From Mucor racemosus (lineage: Eukaryota > Mucoromycota > Mucoromycetes > Mucorales > Mucoraceae), in NCBI GenBank assembly GCA_027405735.1, contig JAPEHQ010000018.1, forward strand, positions 682,001-746,000: a DNA stretch of 64,000 nt, read 5' to 3'. The position numbers and the translations under genes are program-made. The notes beneath the pieces were generated by a model. That model was not told where the DNA came from, searched no databases, and worked only from the letters and a program-made list of their open reading frames with translations. Below, one piece after another: positions 24,654 to 37,150 of the stretch. How positions within the stretch are numbered: position 1 is the stretch's first letter; each line of letters opens with the position of its first letter.

Positions 24654-27600
24654 GTGATAGGTCTATATTTCTACTCTATTTATATTAGTTGTGATTGTAT
24701 TATATCTGGGAGTTGCATCAAAACTGTCAGTGATCTATCAGAATTAAGAATAACCGAATCACCAACTTAGGACATCTGTCAAACCGTGATGTTTAACATG
24801 TGACTCCGATAATGCTGTATTCCATACTTCTATTATTATGCTACTAGTAAATGATAGAAGCATGATTCCATTGTCTTCATGCAATATCCACATGTTTATT
24901 ATTTCTGGTAAAAGAATTAATTTGTTTGCGGTTTAAAGTTTATATTGAGTCTTCTTGTTTTACATAATCAAGATGGTCTTTTAATGCCTGTTTTTTTTAC
25001 ATACTTGTTAATGATCCGCATAGAGCAATCCTTACTTTGGTCTATGTGTCTCTTCAGTTTATTTTATGAATCAATTTGTTTTGTTTATTATGATTCCGTA
25101 TATTTTATTATATGTTAAATTCCTAATAATCCCTGTATTTACTGTTAAATTCATGCTATCTCTATTTGAATACTGTATTAGAACATGGTTTTATGTGAGA
25201 TAACATTTAATTTCTTATGTGGAGAAATAGTATCTTAGTTCAGCACAGGATGGATACAGAATCCAAAACTGTACAAAAAACACTTAGTACGCTAGTTCAG
25301 CTTGTTTTGCAGTTTATGAGCATTTAAATAATTTTGGTTTTTGAATCATTTTCGATCACTTTTTCAGATCAGTTTTGAAGCCCCATTATTATAGGCTTAA
25401 ACCTCTTATATGAAGTATTACTTTAATTATAATTACGAATCGCTGAAACAAAAAATGCATAGTAGTTTTTAGTTGGATCAATCTTGTGAATACAAGAAAT
25501 TGATATTTCGATCATAAAGTTTAAATTTTATAATCGGCTTTAGACCAATGTTAGGTCAATACTAGATCCGTGCGCCTACTACATATTCTGATGTTAATCC
25601 TTTTATATTCGGACACATATCAACAGCCCATGCAGGGAAGATAAGACGTCGTTCAAAATTTTGATAAAAATCAACTGAATGTTGTTGGGGAGATAGTTTG
25701 AAAACCATCTGATAAACCTACTTGACATTTGACAACGAAAACCCTACCTTGACAAATTTTAAACCTAGTATATAATAACTTCCTACGTTACATAAAAGTA
25801 GGAACGCATTTCGAACATGCTATTATAGATTTGAAAAAGATTTTTGTCATTAAATGCATATTTATAGAATGTAACTTGCGCTGACTCAAACCATTTAGCT
25901 TATTGTGAGCGGTTGTTCTCTCATTATCTCTGATTGTTTTTTTTATTATCAAGTAAGAAGTACTTTACTATTCCTTGTATGTGTGGTATTTTACATGGCT
26001 GTTGTTATGGTTTCTCATAGCAAGTTGATAATTTTTTTAAAAAAAGTCCCATAAAAACTGTATTGGGGTTGAAAATTGTAATATATTATTAATATTTGGT
26101 AAAAGCCCTTAAACAAATAATATCAAATTCTTCTTTATATGCTACACTACCACAATAAAACAATAGACCCCATTCAACATGCATAGCAGTCAATACTAAA
26201 TCCTTGAAAGGCTCAGCATTTGATTTTCCTTGCTAAAAACGATGGTATTTAGTTGACAATAGCTCGATAAAATTATAAGCTACCAAAGTGTTACCAATTA
26301 TGAAACTCTACTTGTTTTTATATTTTTTATAACATACATATTAAAACTTCAAAAGACTCGGAAACTTTCTTTACGTTTTTGATATTTTGAGAGGTAAGTC
26401 TAAAAAATCAGTGATAATTCTTCAAAATTAAAGTCGATTTAACTATGCTCTCTAGAGCAGTTATTAGCTAATATAATAATGCCAAATGATTGTCTATCTA
26501 ATCTATTTTTTTGCTCCAAAAAATATCAACACCTCATGGAGAAATTTTAGTTTTAGTAAATTTTTCCAATCAAATTCAGCTCCATCAATTTTTCCCTTGT
26601 ATATGGTCGTCTGAAAATAGATTTTTTGAAAAAAAATATTAAAAATTTGATTTTCTCGGCCAAAACGATAGCTACAGTTAGCAATAATATATCGAAATGT
26701 AGGTATAAACAAGGGCTATTATTTACAATAATTTAATTTAGTGGGTTATTTTCAACTAATATGACTTTTTATCCAAAAACTGTCATTTTTTATTTTTAAT
26801 TTTGTGTAAAATTTTATTAAAAAAATATTTTTAAAAATAACACCATTCGACGCAAAATAAAATTTTATGTCAAAAGATTCTCAAGCATATTCAACTTACT
26901 ATGTATTCTCATGAGTATGATTCAATTTTTATTTTTAAAATCGTTTTTCATGAAAAATCAAATCCAAAATTGATTACGGAACAAATCTGGGATTAACAAA
27001 ATTTAAAACGACGCTCCTAAAAATGTTTTTTGGAATTTGAATCGAGCGATATAATTGGCCGGTTTATACCTCCAGCAAATTTTAACGCTCTTTCGGATTC
27101 AAGTAATATTACTGGCTCTCATCATTTCGACTGTTTCAAAGGTACTTGTTTACGAACCAAAATGTATCGGTACTCCATCAGAAATGCAGGTAGAATCAAT
27201 CAAAATAATACAGATGAAAGCGATACATGTTGTGCATATTATAATATGAAGAAATATGATACGTAAAAATCCCGATGCTTTGTGTTTAATTGATAAACAT
27301 GACCAGTCATAGTTGTTGTTTTCGTAGTTTTTGGATTTAATACATTATTACTCTATCAAAAATGTAACTAGAACGAAACAAAATAATGAAAATAAAAGAT
27401 AAAAATTGTACACAAATTTTTAATGTCAAAATTCAAACGAATCCATGTTATTTCATGCTATTTTTTTTTCAATTGATGAGATAACTAGTTATTTAGCGAT
27501 TTTTACGTTTCTAAATGCCACAGATTTCAGAAGCTTTGTAACACTTTTAAAAGTAGTATTGCCTATTTTTACCCTAAATTATATCTTCAATTTGGTATAT

Positions 27601-30597
27601 CATGTTCTTGAAAAGCTTAGAAATTGGTGGAGATATTAGTGGCTGAAAAAACAGAATATTTCACATTTCTTAAACATTAGGCGATGGGACAATGACAATG
27701 TGCAAGGCACATCAGTAAACAATAATAGCATTCAAAGCTACTGTACTTGATAATATTCTTGATTTGATAAACTTTCTATGGGTGTTTCTGTGGAAAATTA
27801 CTATAAAAGAAACAAATATGCATAAAATCTGATTCAATTTTGCATAATGAAATTCATACAAAAACGTAAAACTCTTAAGATTGCATATATTATGTTTTGG
27901 TTAGTACATGACATTTGAAGATAGCTAGTATCACTAACAAAAAGGATTGGAGTAACCCATCAAGTCAAAAATTAGTTTTAATTAACATCATCTTTGGCAT
28001 TGCCAGCAAATTATCTATAATTAAAAGCAGGTGTATCATTCAATCTTGAATTCTCAGTAATATATACATTTACTTATTAATCTAAAGCCAAAAGTGTACG
28101 TTCACTATGCATTTGCATATACTGTATACCTGTTGCTAGTAGGACTATGGGTCGACATGCTATTTTTGTATAACAATTGTGAATGTAAATAAATTCTTTC
28201 AGCCTTCGTGAGGTTTTGCATTTTGCTGCCACTTTCTAACAGTATTCATATTTTGCCCATGCTCAAACAAACTACTACAGCAACCAAAATTTATATCTAA
28301 TGTCAATCAGTTAATGTTTTATTATTGTGTAGCATGCCCTTGATAATTTGCAATTACCATCTTAAGGCCACTAACGATAAAGTTACAGTAGTTGATCAAT
28401 TTTTTTGCAAAGGAATAAATACAATTAATTTTTATGTTTACATACATGCTTTATCATCACACGATAAAGTATGTCCGTAATTGGAGTAATATAGTGGTAG
28501 ATATTAACGGTCATTTCCATATATGCTTCATGTAAACAATATAATTGGAGATAAGCGTATGGTACTAATTAGATGGGAACAACGCTGATAGACATTTTTA
28601 TTTGATATAGATAAAAAGCAAATTTACAAGTAAACAACATCCCATCAAATGTTTGTACCAGCTAGTATAAATATACTTTTCCATCTTGTTAATTACTTCA
28701 AAACACATGATTATTTATTTAGTAACTTATTATATAGATCTATTTCTTGCAGATACGAACTTCCTTTTTCAAACAAGTACGATGTGTTTATATCAGCACA
28801 TTTACACTAGAATAACAATTTCTTTACTTTATCTTCCTCGCACATGAACTACACTTCCTCTTTTATCCATTAATTGCTTTTGCATATGATTGAACTTTAT
28901 TTATTCACATTCAATTAGCACATTATTGCCTTTTATACATCGCCGAAAAAGTATGATAAAGCTTGTTTATATGTTACAACTTGTCAAGTTACATTATGAC
29001 TTATTTAATTGCCCTTTTTCGTCCAATGCCGATAAACTTTATATATAAAATCATTAACCCACATGTAATGTTTAATCAATTAACGTTTTGTATGTATAGT
29101 AATAAAAGAGAAATGCTTGCCTAAATATCAGTACAGCTTGGAATTATTTCCACTGAAGTGCTTTCATTAATCGATTGCATTATGCAAATTCAATTTTCCT
29201 TTATTCTTCCCTTTTCTACACTTCTTTTCTACTTTTTCGCTTTTTCTTTTTCAAAGTGAAATCATTATAATTTCAGTTTAATATATGCAAATTTTTGAAG
29301 TTGCAAATAGTCATTATATTCATTGATTTTTTGATGATTGTAGTCTACAAAGTATGGTTAATGTTCTCTCTTCAAAGCATTTTATATTTTGATTTTTTTA
29401 ACAAAGGGATCAAAGTCAAGTAATAAGTTTACTTTAGGATAACTATTTTGTGAGCAAATATATCTAACCTACAATAGTTATCTATTAAGTTTCTATGTAT
29501 GGCTTGCCAATACCAAGATCAGATGTGTTTTACCCAAATGAAAAACCTCATTTTTGGCTAGTATAAAGATCTAGGTTTATAAGAAAAACCTGTTCTAAAA
29601 AGGCACATTTCCTTGGCCGCAAATCATCAAACCTTGGTTTATATTAATGCAATGTCTTTTCTGAAAAAAAAGTGGTTCTAATAAGAACTTGGCATAATCT
29701 TCCCCAAACCCTGTAAAAAAAAAAGTAAAAAAGAAATCAGCATAAGCAAAAAGGACGAAATTGTTTCTACTTGCAAATAGTTGGAATTTTCGTAAATTTC
29801 CCCTCGGTGTACTGAAAGGAAAAACAGACATTGCCCAAGCCTGGGAGTTGTTATCCCTTGACCTTTTTGTACAGTATAACATTTAGCGAGAGCCAAATGG
29901 GTTTGAATCACAAACTAAAAGTTTATACCTGCCTATATGCAAGCAGTAATTGAAGCTCTTGATGCCTACTACAAATACACTTTTTTACATTTACACTATT
30001 CCGATGCAAAGCTATGTGTTCGTGATACACTATTACAATTACATATGTAGCGAACTTCTTTTTAAATTTGCTTTTTGAACGGAAATAGCAAATGCTACTA
30101 TTGTTTATTTGCAACTGAAGAGAATTTATCTAAGTTGTTGCTATAAAATATTGTAAACATACTTAAAGGTCCAAGAACTAGACGATTATACAGTATAAAG
30201 TTGTTTTCACTTTTGTTGAATATGAAATTTTAGTCATGAGCTAAAAATTTTGGTATTTTTAGATAAACCATTTAATTGCTTCAAGAGTTTTTTCAGCAAT
30301 TCAGAAATAAGATATTTCTTGACACTTATCATTGAAATAGCCATCAATGGCCACCCTTTCGGAAGCTATTTTTTGATCCGGTTATTTAATATCATCATGT
30401 TGAGGTATAGCTACATTTAGGATCAACAACATTGTCTCCGCAAATTACACATTGAATGAAAATGGGCTCTCACACCTCATTAAAATTGTTACAACTTTAT
30501 CCAAGATGCAAAAACTAATACAAACTCATGTATTTTAAACAAATACCCTACCCAATCTATCGTATATCTATTATATATATTTTATTGATTTGATTAT
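24654..30597. other. 5.9-kb gene-poor region with degraded repeat fragments
   Basis: No gene could be supported. Diverged R1-like pieces are visible at about 25255-25600 (GTACAAAAAACACTTAGTAC, CAGTTTATGAGC, GACCAATGTTAGGTCAATA) and about 26490-26720, and at 27485-27650 there is a stretch resembling 39385-39530 (GCTTTGAAACGCTTTTAAA-like). Frames of 60-95 aa (for example 27030-27266, 29595-29882) have no recognisable motif and no homologous copy in the window. The 27030-27266 frame is less AT-biased than its surroundings and might be a worn fragment of something coding. Confidence 0.5.
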
Positions 30598-31226
30598 TTA
30601 TAAACCTCCCATCTTCTTCTCAATAGCTTGATCGATACTTTCTAAAGAATTTGCGAATTGAATCTTTTTCAAATTACGTACAAGTGTCTTTGGTAAACCG
30701 AGTTCCTCAGCTTTGTTGCTTCCAATAATATCCTTGACAGATACCTTTTGTGTCTCTGAAAATTTGCGTGCAAGTGTGCTGGTAACCATTTCTCTCATGG
30801 TGTCTGTAGGTCCATCAATATATTCAATGATGGCCATAGGTGCATTATCTCCATAACGTTTACCAATTCTTTGAATACGAGTATAACCGCCTTGTCTGTT
30901 GGCGAAACGAGGAGCAAGTTCCTCGAATAATTTAGGCATAGTGATATCACGACTCTATAATAACAAAGAATATTAAATCATTGATATTGATGAGAATGTT
31001 GATGAAAAGTTACATTAAGATAGGCAAGAGCTTGCTTCTTTGCTTCAACATCACCCTTTTTACCAAGGGTAATGATGGAATCGGCAATAGGTTGAATGGT
31101 CTTTGCCTTGGCAACGGTAGTTTCAATACGACCATGCTCAACAAGCGAAGAAACCATGTTTCTAAGCAGTGAGTTTCTATGTCCAGAAGTACGATTGAGA
31201 CGACGTAAGTGTTTGCCGTGGTGCAT
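30598..31226 (-). CDS. MRPL17: Mitochondrial large-subunit ribosomal protein bL17m
   Basis: Two exons on the minus strand, 31226-31014 and 30954-30598 (59-nt intron GTAACT...TATAG, phase 0); 189 aa. The N-terminal [17 protein letters not shown] and the following [19 protein letters not shown] are the signature of bacterial-type L17. The core [14 protein letters not shown] is also typical, and a C-terminal extension of about 70 residues fits the mitochondrial form. It is a structural component of the mitoribosome large subunit near the peptide exit. (The yeast protein is MRPL8; the symbol here follows the bL17m naming.) It is divergently arranged with the IBA57 gene, 211 bases between start codons. 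Confidence 0.92.
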
Positions 31227-31437
31227 TGTTGTATGTTATATGAAAGAAAATGTCAAAATTAGACCCTGGGTTATAATTACTCTATTTAAAAGAAAAAAAG
31301 CCCCTCCCCTTCAATCCACCTCCCCCCACACACAACACTAAAAAGTTACCTATTTCAATGTGACTAGTAACCTTTAAGGATTAAACGATTATAAATGCAT
31401 TTGATTCCTTTGTCATTATACCTTTTCGTTCGTAACA
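31227..31437. promoter_or_regulatory. Shared divergent promoter of bL17m and IBA57
   Basis: Only 211 bases separate the two start codons, so both promoters must lie in or overlap this interval. It contains a C-rich tract (GCCCCTCCCCTTCAATCCACCTCCCCCC, about 31290-31327), unusual in this AT-rich DNA. Both products are mitochondrial, which makes co-regulation plausible. That is inference. Confidence 0.5.
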
Positions 31438-32740
31438 ATGCTCGCTAAACATATATTACGCTCAAATTCGAGTCTTTTATTGAAAAAATCCTTATTAAAA
31501 CGTAACATTTGATAGTAATAGCCTTGTTAAATGTTTACTAATCTTTCATCTTTTTGATTAGCGGCATTGGCCCGTTCTTTTGTTAGTTCACCAGTTTCTC
31601 ATTTCCAAGAAAAAGATGAGCTTCATCAAGGAGATCATTACACTCCTGTTCCTGGTCGTAGCTTACTTGAGCTTGAAGGGCCCGAAACAGCTAAATTTTT
31701 ACAAGGATTGATAACAAATCATATGCCTAAAATCTCTCCTGGTGGGGATGGATTTTATGCTGCATTTTTGACTCCTCCTGTAAGCAATCAATAAGTAATA
31801 CGCCTTTATCTCAAATTACTCATAATTCGATAGGGTCGTATGCTATATGATACGTTTATTTATCCTGTAAATGTAGGTGTCAATTTCCCACACCCAAAGT
31901 TCATTATTGATTGTCCTAGCGCAACAAAAACCATATTTTTACGCCATCTTAAACGATACATTTTAAGATCCAAGGTCAAAGTAAGAGATTGCTCGGAGGA
32001 ATACAAGTTATGGCACATTTGGGGACCTGCACTCAACAAGGAAGATCCTGCTTTGGTCAAGAAAGAAAAACGATTTTCGGATATTGGTTGTATGGATCCT
32101 AGAATTCCTGGATTTGGATATCGAGCTGTTTTAGCAGCAGACCAAGATGTTCAGCATATATTGCCTACATCGGGTCAATTCGAAGCATTGAATGCCGAGG
32201 AATATACCATCCGTCGTATACTTCAAGGATTGCCTGAAGGACCGGATGATTTATGGCCCGAAGTTTCTTTACCATTAGAATCTAATTTTGATTACATGAA
32301 TGGTGTGGATTTCCGCAAGGGATGTTATGTTGGGCAGGAATTGACCATTCGTACATTTCACACAGGTGTAGTTCGTAAACGTATTGTACCTGTTCAACTG
32401 TACAATAAGGATGAAACGTGAGTTGATGTTGTGTTTTTTTTTTTTAGTTGTAAAAAAAGAAGAAATTAACAATTGATTTTGTAGATCCCCTTCTGTTCAA
32501 AAAGTTGATCGCAGTGTTACATGGCCATCTGTGCTTGAGCCTCAAACAGACATTAAATTAGTTGATGGTACTAGTAAGCGAGGTGTTGGTAAATTCTGTT
32601 CAGGTATTCATAATATTGGTTTGGCATTGATGAGGTTAGAACATATTCAAAATGATGAAAAAGCATTTACATCAGCCAATGATGATTCTGTTCGTTTAAG
32701 ACCTTTCTTGCCTGAATGGTGGACTGAAGAGCATCTGTAA
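31438..32740 (+). CDS. IBA57: IBA57/CAF17-family mitochondrial Fe-S cluster assembly factor
   Basis: Four exons: 31438-31501, 31562-31779, 31834-32417 and 32485-32740; 373 aa. All joins keep frame, and the third exon begins at GRMLYDTFIYP, a family landmark. The N-terminus (MLAKHILRSNSSLLLKKSLLK) is basic and Ser/Leu-rich like a mitochondrial presequence. The folate-binding-fold signature KGCYVGQELTIRTFHTGVV is present, as is the N-terminal LLELEGPETAKFLQGLITN. The family (COG0354/YgfZ/IBA57, related to aminomethyltransferase) is needed for maturation of mitochondrial [4Fe-4S] enzymes such as aconitase and lipoate synthase. Length is somewhat shorter than yeast Iba57. The stop is only 104 bases before the TSR3 start. 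Confidence 0.92.
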
Positions 32741-32844
32741 AATCCTGTGCTGCATTTGAAACACTCAGAAAATATAATAAAAATTTTGTAATTCTAAAAT
32801 ATCAATAAAAAAAAACTTTTTCTATATACTTTATTTTGATTATT

Positions 32845-33962
32845 ATGGGTAAAAAGAATTCTGAAGATTATGGTAGCCGCTCTTCCAAACCTCATGGTCA
32901 TAAGGCTAGCAGCACTAAAAGCCATGGAAAACCTCAGTAAGTTGTTCCTTCTATCTAATAATATGCAAATATCAACATCATGTCAAGTTCTAGTAAAGGT
33001 TCTCGTTTCGACAAATATGCCGATGCAAGTTTAATTGCCCCCGGTACAGAGCAAGGACAAGGTAATTGAATAAATACGTGTATAAAAAAACTGTATTAAT
33101 ATGTAATTTTAGTTGAGGAAGGTAATGTTTCCAGCATTCCTATGCCTGTAGCCATGTGGGATTTCAAGCATTGTGATCCCAAAAGATGTTCTGGTGTAAA
33201 ATTAGCTCGTTGCGATATGTTAAAGACACTTAAATTGACACAAAGATTCCGTGGGATTGTTGCTAGGTAACGAACCAATTTACGAAATGTCAGAATACAT
33301 ATCTAACTACAAGGTATAGTCCTATAGGTGAAAAGGTTGTTTCACCAGCTGATCGTAAAGTTGTTGAATTATATGGTGCAGGTGTTGTAGATTGTTCATG
33401 GGCTCGAGTAGATGAAGTTCCATTCTCAAAGATCAAAGGACCTACAGATCGTTTATTACCTTATTTAGTAGCTACAAATCCAGTCAATTACGGTAAACCT
33501 TGGAAATTGAATTGTGCAGAAGCATTAGCAGCTATTTTTTATATTACTGGATATCCTGAACATGGTGAAGCATTATTGGGCAAGTTTAAATGGGGTCATG
33601 CATTTAAAAAAGTGAATGGTGGATTACTATCAAGATATTCTAAATGTAAAGATGCAGCAGAAGTACTCGAAGTTCAAAATGAATACCTTAAAAAGTTGGA
33701 AGAAGATGAACGCATTAAAAAAGAGGAATCTCTTGCTCAACACGATGGAGATAGTGACGATGATGATTTATTATTCAAGAATCATAACCGTGAAAATGCT
33801 TTTACTGCATTTGATGATTCTGAGGATGATTCTGAAGAAGATGATTCTGAGGAAGATGATTCCGATGATGGAGAAGAAGAAGAATCTGATGAGGAAGAAG
33901 GCGATGATAAAGTAGATTTGATAACAGACAACTTGGGGAACACTTACATTCGTAATAATTAA
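32845..33962 (+). CDS. TSR3: TSR3, 18S rRNA aminocarboxypropyltransferase
   Basis: Four exons: 32845-32936, 32988-33061, 33113-33266 and 33320-33962; 320 aa. The second exon could also begin at 32994, since both AGs keep frame; I chose the first AG after the branch-like CTAAT. Basic N-terminus MGKKNSEDYGSR, then the catalytic region with WDFKHCDPKRCSGVKLA, FRGIVASPIGEKVVSPADR, DCSWARVDEVPF, RLLPYLVATNPVNYGKP and EALAAIFYITG. The enzyme transfers the 3-amino-3-carboxypropyl group of SAM to the hypermodified uridine of 18S rRNA (m1acp3 psi) in cytoplasmic pre-40S particles. The C-terminus is very acidic (Asp/Glu/Ser repeats about 245-300), as in other fungal Tsr3 proteins. Confidence 0.94.
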
Positions 33963-34077
33963 TTACGCAAAACAAATAAACAAATATACACATTATTATA
34001 ATCTCCCACACACATGAGAAAAAAGTAGTAGCATCGTTTTTAAATGGAATACTTTATTTGCATATATATATATAACT

Positions 34078-34470
34078 TTACAACTTGGACTTGTCACCAG
34101 CAAGTTGCTTGAATACAGTATCAAGCTTGGTAGCCAACATCATTTGACCCTTAATCTTGAGCTTACCAGACATATAAGCCTTTTGACCATTTAATTTACC
34201 AGAAGCTAATTGAACAAAATCGGCATCAGAAATGGAAATAATAGCATCAGCCTTGGTGGAGCCCTTTCCCTTAACAACAGATCCTTCCTTCTTGAGGTCA
34301 ACAGTGAAAGTTTCTGTCTTTCCCTCAGCATTCTTTACAATGAATTCAAAGATACCATTAACTTGTTTGATTAACTTGGCCTTACCATCAGCAGGAAGAG
34401 CATCAAGTGATTGCTTGAGAGTGGCAAAGACTTCAGAGCTTGCGAAACCGGCAGTTTTAATATCAGACAT
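34078..34470 (-). CDS. SCP2-domain sterol carrier-like protein, peroxisomal (C-terminal SKL)
   Basis: Single-exon minus-strand gene, 130 aa, essentially just one SCP2 domain (FEFIVKNAEGKTETFTVDLK, ADAIISISDADFVQLASGKL, AYMSGKLKIKGQMMLATKL). The last three residues are SKL, the canonical type-1 peroxisomal targeting signal. SCP2 domains bind fatty acyl-CoA and other lipids, and small fungal members work in peroxisomal fatty-acid metabolism. A TATA-like TATTTAAATAA lies about 70 bases upstream of the ATG on the minus strand. Convergent with TSR3 (115 bases between stops) and downstream of COQ7 on the same strand. Confidence 0.94.
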   Translation of the reverse strand: MSDIKTAGFASSEVFATLKQSLDALPADGKAKLIKQVNGIFEFIVKNAEGKTETFTVDLKKEGSVVKGKGSTKADAIISISDADFVQLASGKLNGQKAYMSGKLKIKGQMMLATKLDTVFKQLAGDKSKL

Positions 34471-34735
34471 GTTGATTATTTATTTTATTCAGTGATAAAA
34501 AGGAAAAAGGGAAAGAAAAAGACGCACATATTCACGATGTTATTTAAATACGCCTATTGAGTCAAATTTTCACATGTTTCCCTTAGAAAACAACGGCATT
34601 TCAATCGTAACCCTACTTTTGGTGCTTGATTTTCTGCACAATTTTTGAAATGATACATGGGAAAACATTAATAAGGTTTACTCCACAATAAAAATTTTAA
34701 CACATGAAAACGACTCATCTTTTATTTGAATTTTG

Positions 34736-35450
34736 CTAAACTTTTTCAGCGACCCAAATTGCGGTCTTACATCCTTGCATAATGACACCTTTGAGAACTG
34801 AATGAAAAGGTGCTCGTTGAGCATCATGAGCAACAGCAATATCATGATGTTCTAATTCTTCGTCTCTAAATTGAGCTACAGTCTAAATATATATATATAT
34901 AAAAGATAGTTATTACAATAGTCATTGCATATATTTTAACTAAAATTACCTTGCTAAGATCAACCAAATCCTGGTTAGGTTCTTTCATAGCCACTAATTC
35001 TCTCAATTGATCATCATAATGGTTACCAATGACAGTTTCTACTGCTTCTGTACAAGCCATAGCAGCTTCTTTACCCAACATGGCAGTACCAAAGCCAACA
35101 GCATAACCTGCAACTTCCCACAAAGGTCGTAGCAGACTAGGACGCACACGATGCTGTCCGACCAAATGATCAAAACGAGCCAAATGTTCCTTTTCTTGAT
35201 CCCACATTTCTTGTAAAATAGGTCTTAAATACTTGTCTTTACCCAAAACTGCTATTTGGCCTTTATAAATGTAATAAGCGCCTACTTCACCTGCTTGGTC
35301 TACACGAATCATAGGATCAAGATATTCACGTTCTTCATCTGTCAATTTGCGATTACTTAAAGGTTTATCATTACCAGTGTAATTGTATAAAGTGCGTTTG
35401 GATATGTATGTTGTGTTGCGTGAAAGTTGTCTAGTGGCGACTCGGAGCAT
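34736..35450 (-). CDS. COQ7: COQ7, 5-demethoxyubiquinone hydroxylase
   Basis: Exons 35450-34950 and 34882-34736 (67-nt intron, phase 0); 215 aa. The N-terminus MLRVATRQLSRNTTYISKR is basic and Ser/Thr-rich, consistent with a mitochondrial presequence. The di-iron carboxylate motifs are in order: DQAGEVGAYYIY (E55), DQEKEHLARFDHL (E86, H89), ACTEAVETVIGNHYDDQL (E135/E138) and FRDEELEHHDIA (E-x-x-H near 176-179). The C-terminus is GCKTAIWVAEKV. It catalyses the penultimate ubiquinone step, hydroxylation of demethoxyubiquinone, on the matrix face of the inner mitochondrial membrane. Length is in the usual range of 180-230 aa. Confidence 0.95.
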
Positions 35451-35904
35451 AGTATGTATTGGAATGATAAGATGTTATTATTTTAAATCTGATAAACCCC
35501 CTCGCTTAATTTGTGTCCAGGCTTCTGTGCGGAGTCAATTTGTCACGTTACTACTGCAAGCGTTATTGTTGCAATTGACACATGTAAGTCTTTGATATCG
35601 ACAATGAATTAATAACAGATTATAAGAGAAAGGAAGTAGCTCTGCTTCAAATGTATCGACATGTTCATTTAGAACGGGTCTATATAGCATGTTGATCTAT
35701 TATTTTCGAAACTACGAAATATTGTAGATAAAACTGGGGAATGCATAAATTAAACTAATTAAATGTTTTATTATATAGTCGCATAGTATAGTAAAATTTT
35801 CTCGGTTGGCTTACTTGATTATTATAAATCGTTTACATAAAAAATATATCAGGGCTTTGTGATGTATATTTTAAATAGATCAACAAGCTGGTTTTTAATT
35901 GCCA

Positions 35905-37150
35905 ATACCCAATGCCGTAGCGTGTCCTCTTTTCTAAAACTAACCTCATGCTAAACATTTTTAGGATATATTTTAGACACTACTAAACAGATATGAATTG
36001 GTCGCGTTATGCTACCTATTCATAAATTTATTCTATATCCCACGGAAGTCTCAAAAACGCGTAAAATCCACTGCTTTTTCCTTGAAAACTGGGCTTCACT
36101 TTTCATCCCTGCTCTATCTTTTTTTTCACTAAATAACACCAAGAAAAAAATATATGCCAATGTACCTGAGATGTTCAGCTTTAATCCAAAAACAAGTATC
36201 CAAAAATATCCTATTTTTTGCAGTTGGTATTAATTTTTCAGTGTTAAGGTTTCAGATTTTTTACGCGTATTTCACTGCTAATGGATTGAAAACTTTGAAG
36301 CTTCATATCTCTAGAAAAAATTAAGCTATACTAACACTTTCTAATAATGAAACTTACTTGTTTTGAAGCACTCTATAACATATTTAAGCATAAAAGAATT
36401 CTGAGCACTTTTATTTTTTTCTCATTTTTTTTGGCATTTCTATAGTAGGTTTCAAAATATTGGTTAAATTGAGCAACATTTTTTTTTACATTTATATCAT
36501 TAAGCTCGCTGAACTCTCTCGGATCCAATTTATTCTTTTTCAAAATATTAATTTTTCGTGGAGATATCCTCAAAAATGTGTACAAAAAGTTACCTTCATC
36601 TCTAGCTTCCATTTTTCCCTTATATACCCTCATCCTAAATTCTGAATCTGAAAAAAATTTGGACAAAAATCTTGTCTTCTCTACGACAAATGCAGCTAGA
36701 AGGTTCAGTAATAGCTCAATCGATAGATAATGTTTTTGCATATCATCTCAATTAGTTAGAATATAAATAAAATTATAAAAAATGATGAGTATCATCAAAA
36801 AACCTCCAGAATTTCAATTGCATTTTGCGTCAATTTTAATGTGAAATATTTGTCAGGTTTTTGTTTAGATGTATGCAAAATTTAAAACTGTACAAAAGCT
36901 ATTTAATACTCTAGGTCCACTTAGTTTGCAGCTCATGAGCCATTAAATGATTTTGTTTTTTTTATCGTTTTTCGTCCATTTTTTAAAATAAATTTTGGAA
37001 TCCCGTTATGATAGTTTTCAAGCTGTCATAGAAACTATTATTTTGATTATCTCGACCAAAAACCAATATTTTTCGTTAAAACAAAAAATACAGAGTAACG
37101 ATCAATTAGATCTATCTTGTGAATACAGAAATTAAGCCCTGGCTAATGAG
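35905..37150 (-). repeat. Dispersed repeat R1, copy 3
   Basis: Nearly full-length, reverse orientation. Landmarks: TCAAAAACGCGTAAAATCCA (36052), CAATGTACCTGAGATGTTCA (36158), TTACGCGTATTTCACTGCTA (36260), GAGATATCCTCAAAAATGTG (36560), TATACCCTCATCCTAAATTC (36623). A 122-aa frame in it contains FLRISPRKINILKK and VAQFNQYFETYYRNAKK, the same peptide as copy 1. Confidence 0.8.

Noticed and set aside
27030..27266. 78-aa frame with relatively balanced composition (contains FDCFKGTCLRTKMYRY)
   Set aside because: Starts at a non-ATG codon and has no recognisable family. It could be a relic, but I cannot support it as a gene.
29595..29911. Two overlapping minus-strand frames (95 and 77 aa)
   Set aside because: They overlap in different frames, contain Phe runs from poly-A/T tracts, and show no recognisable domain.
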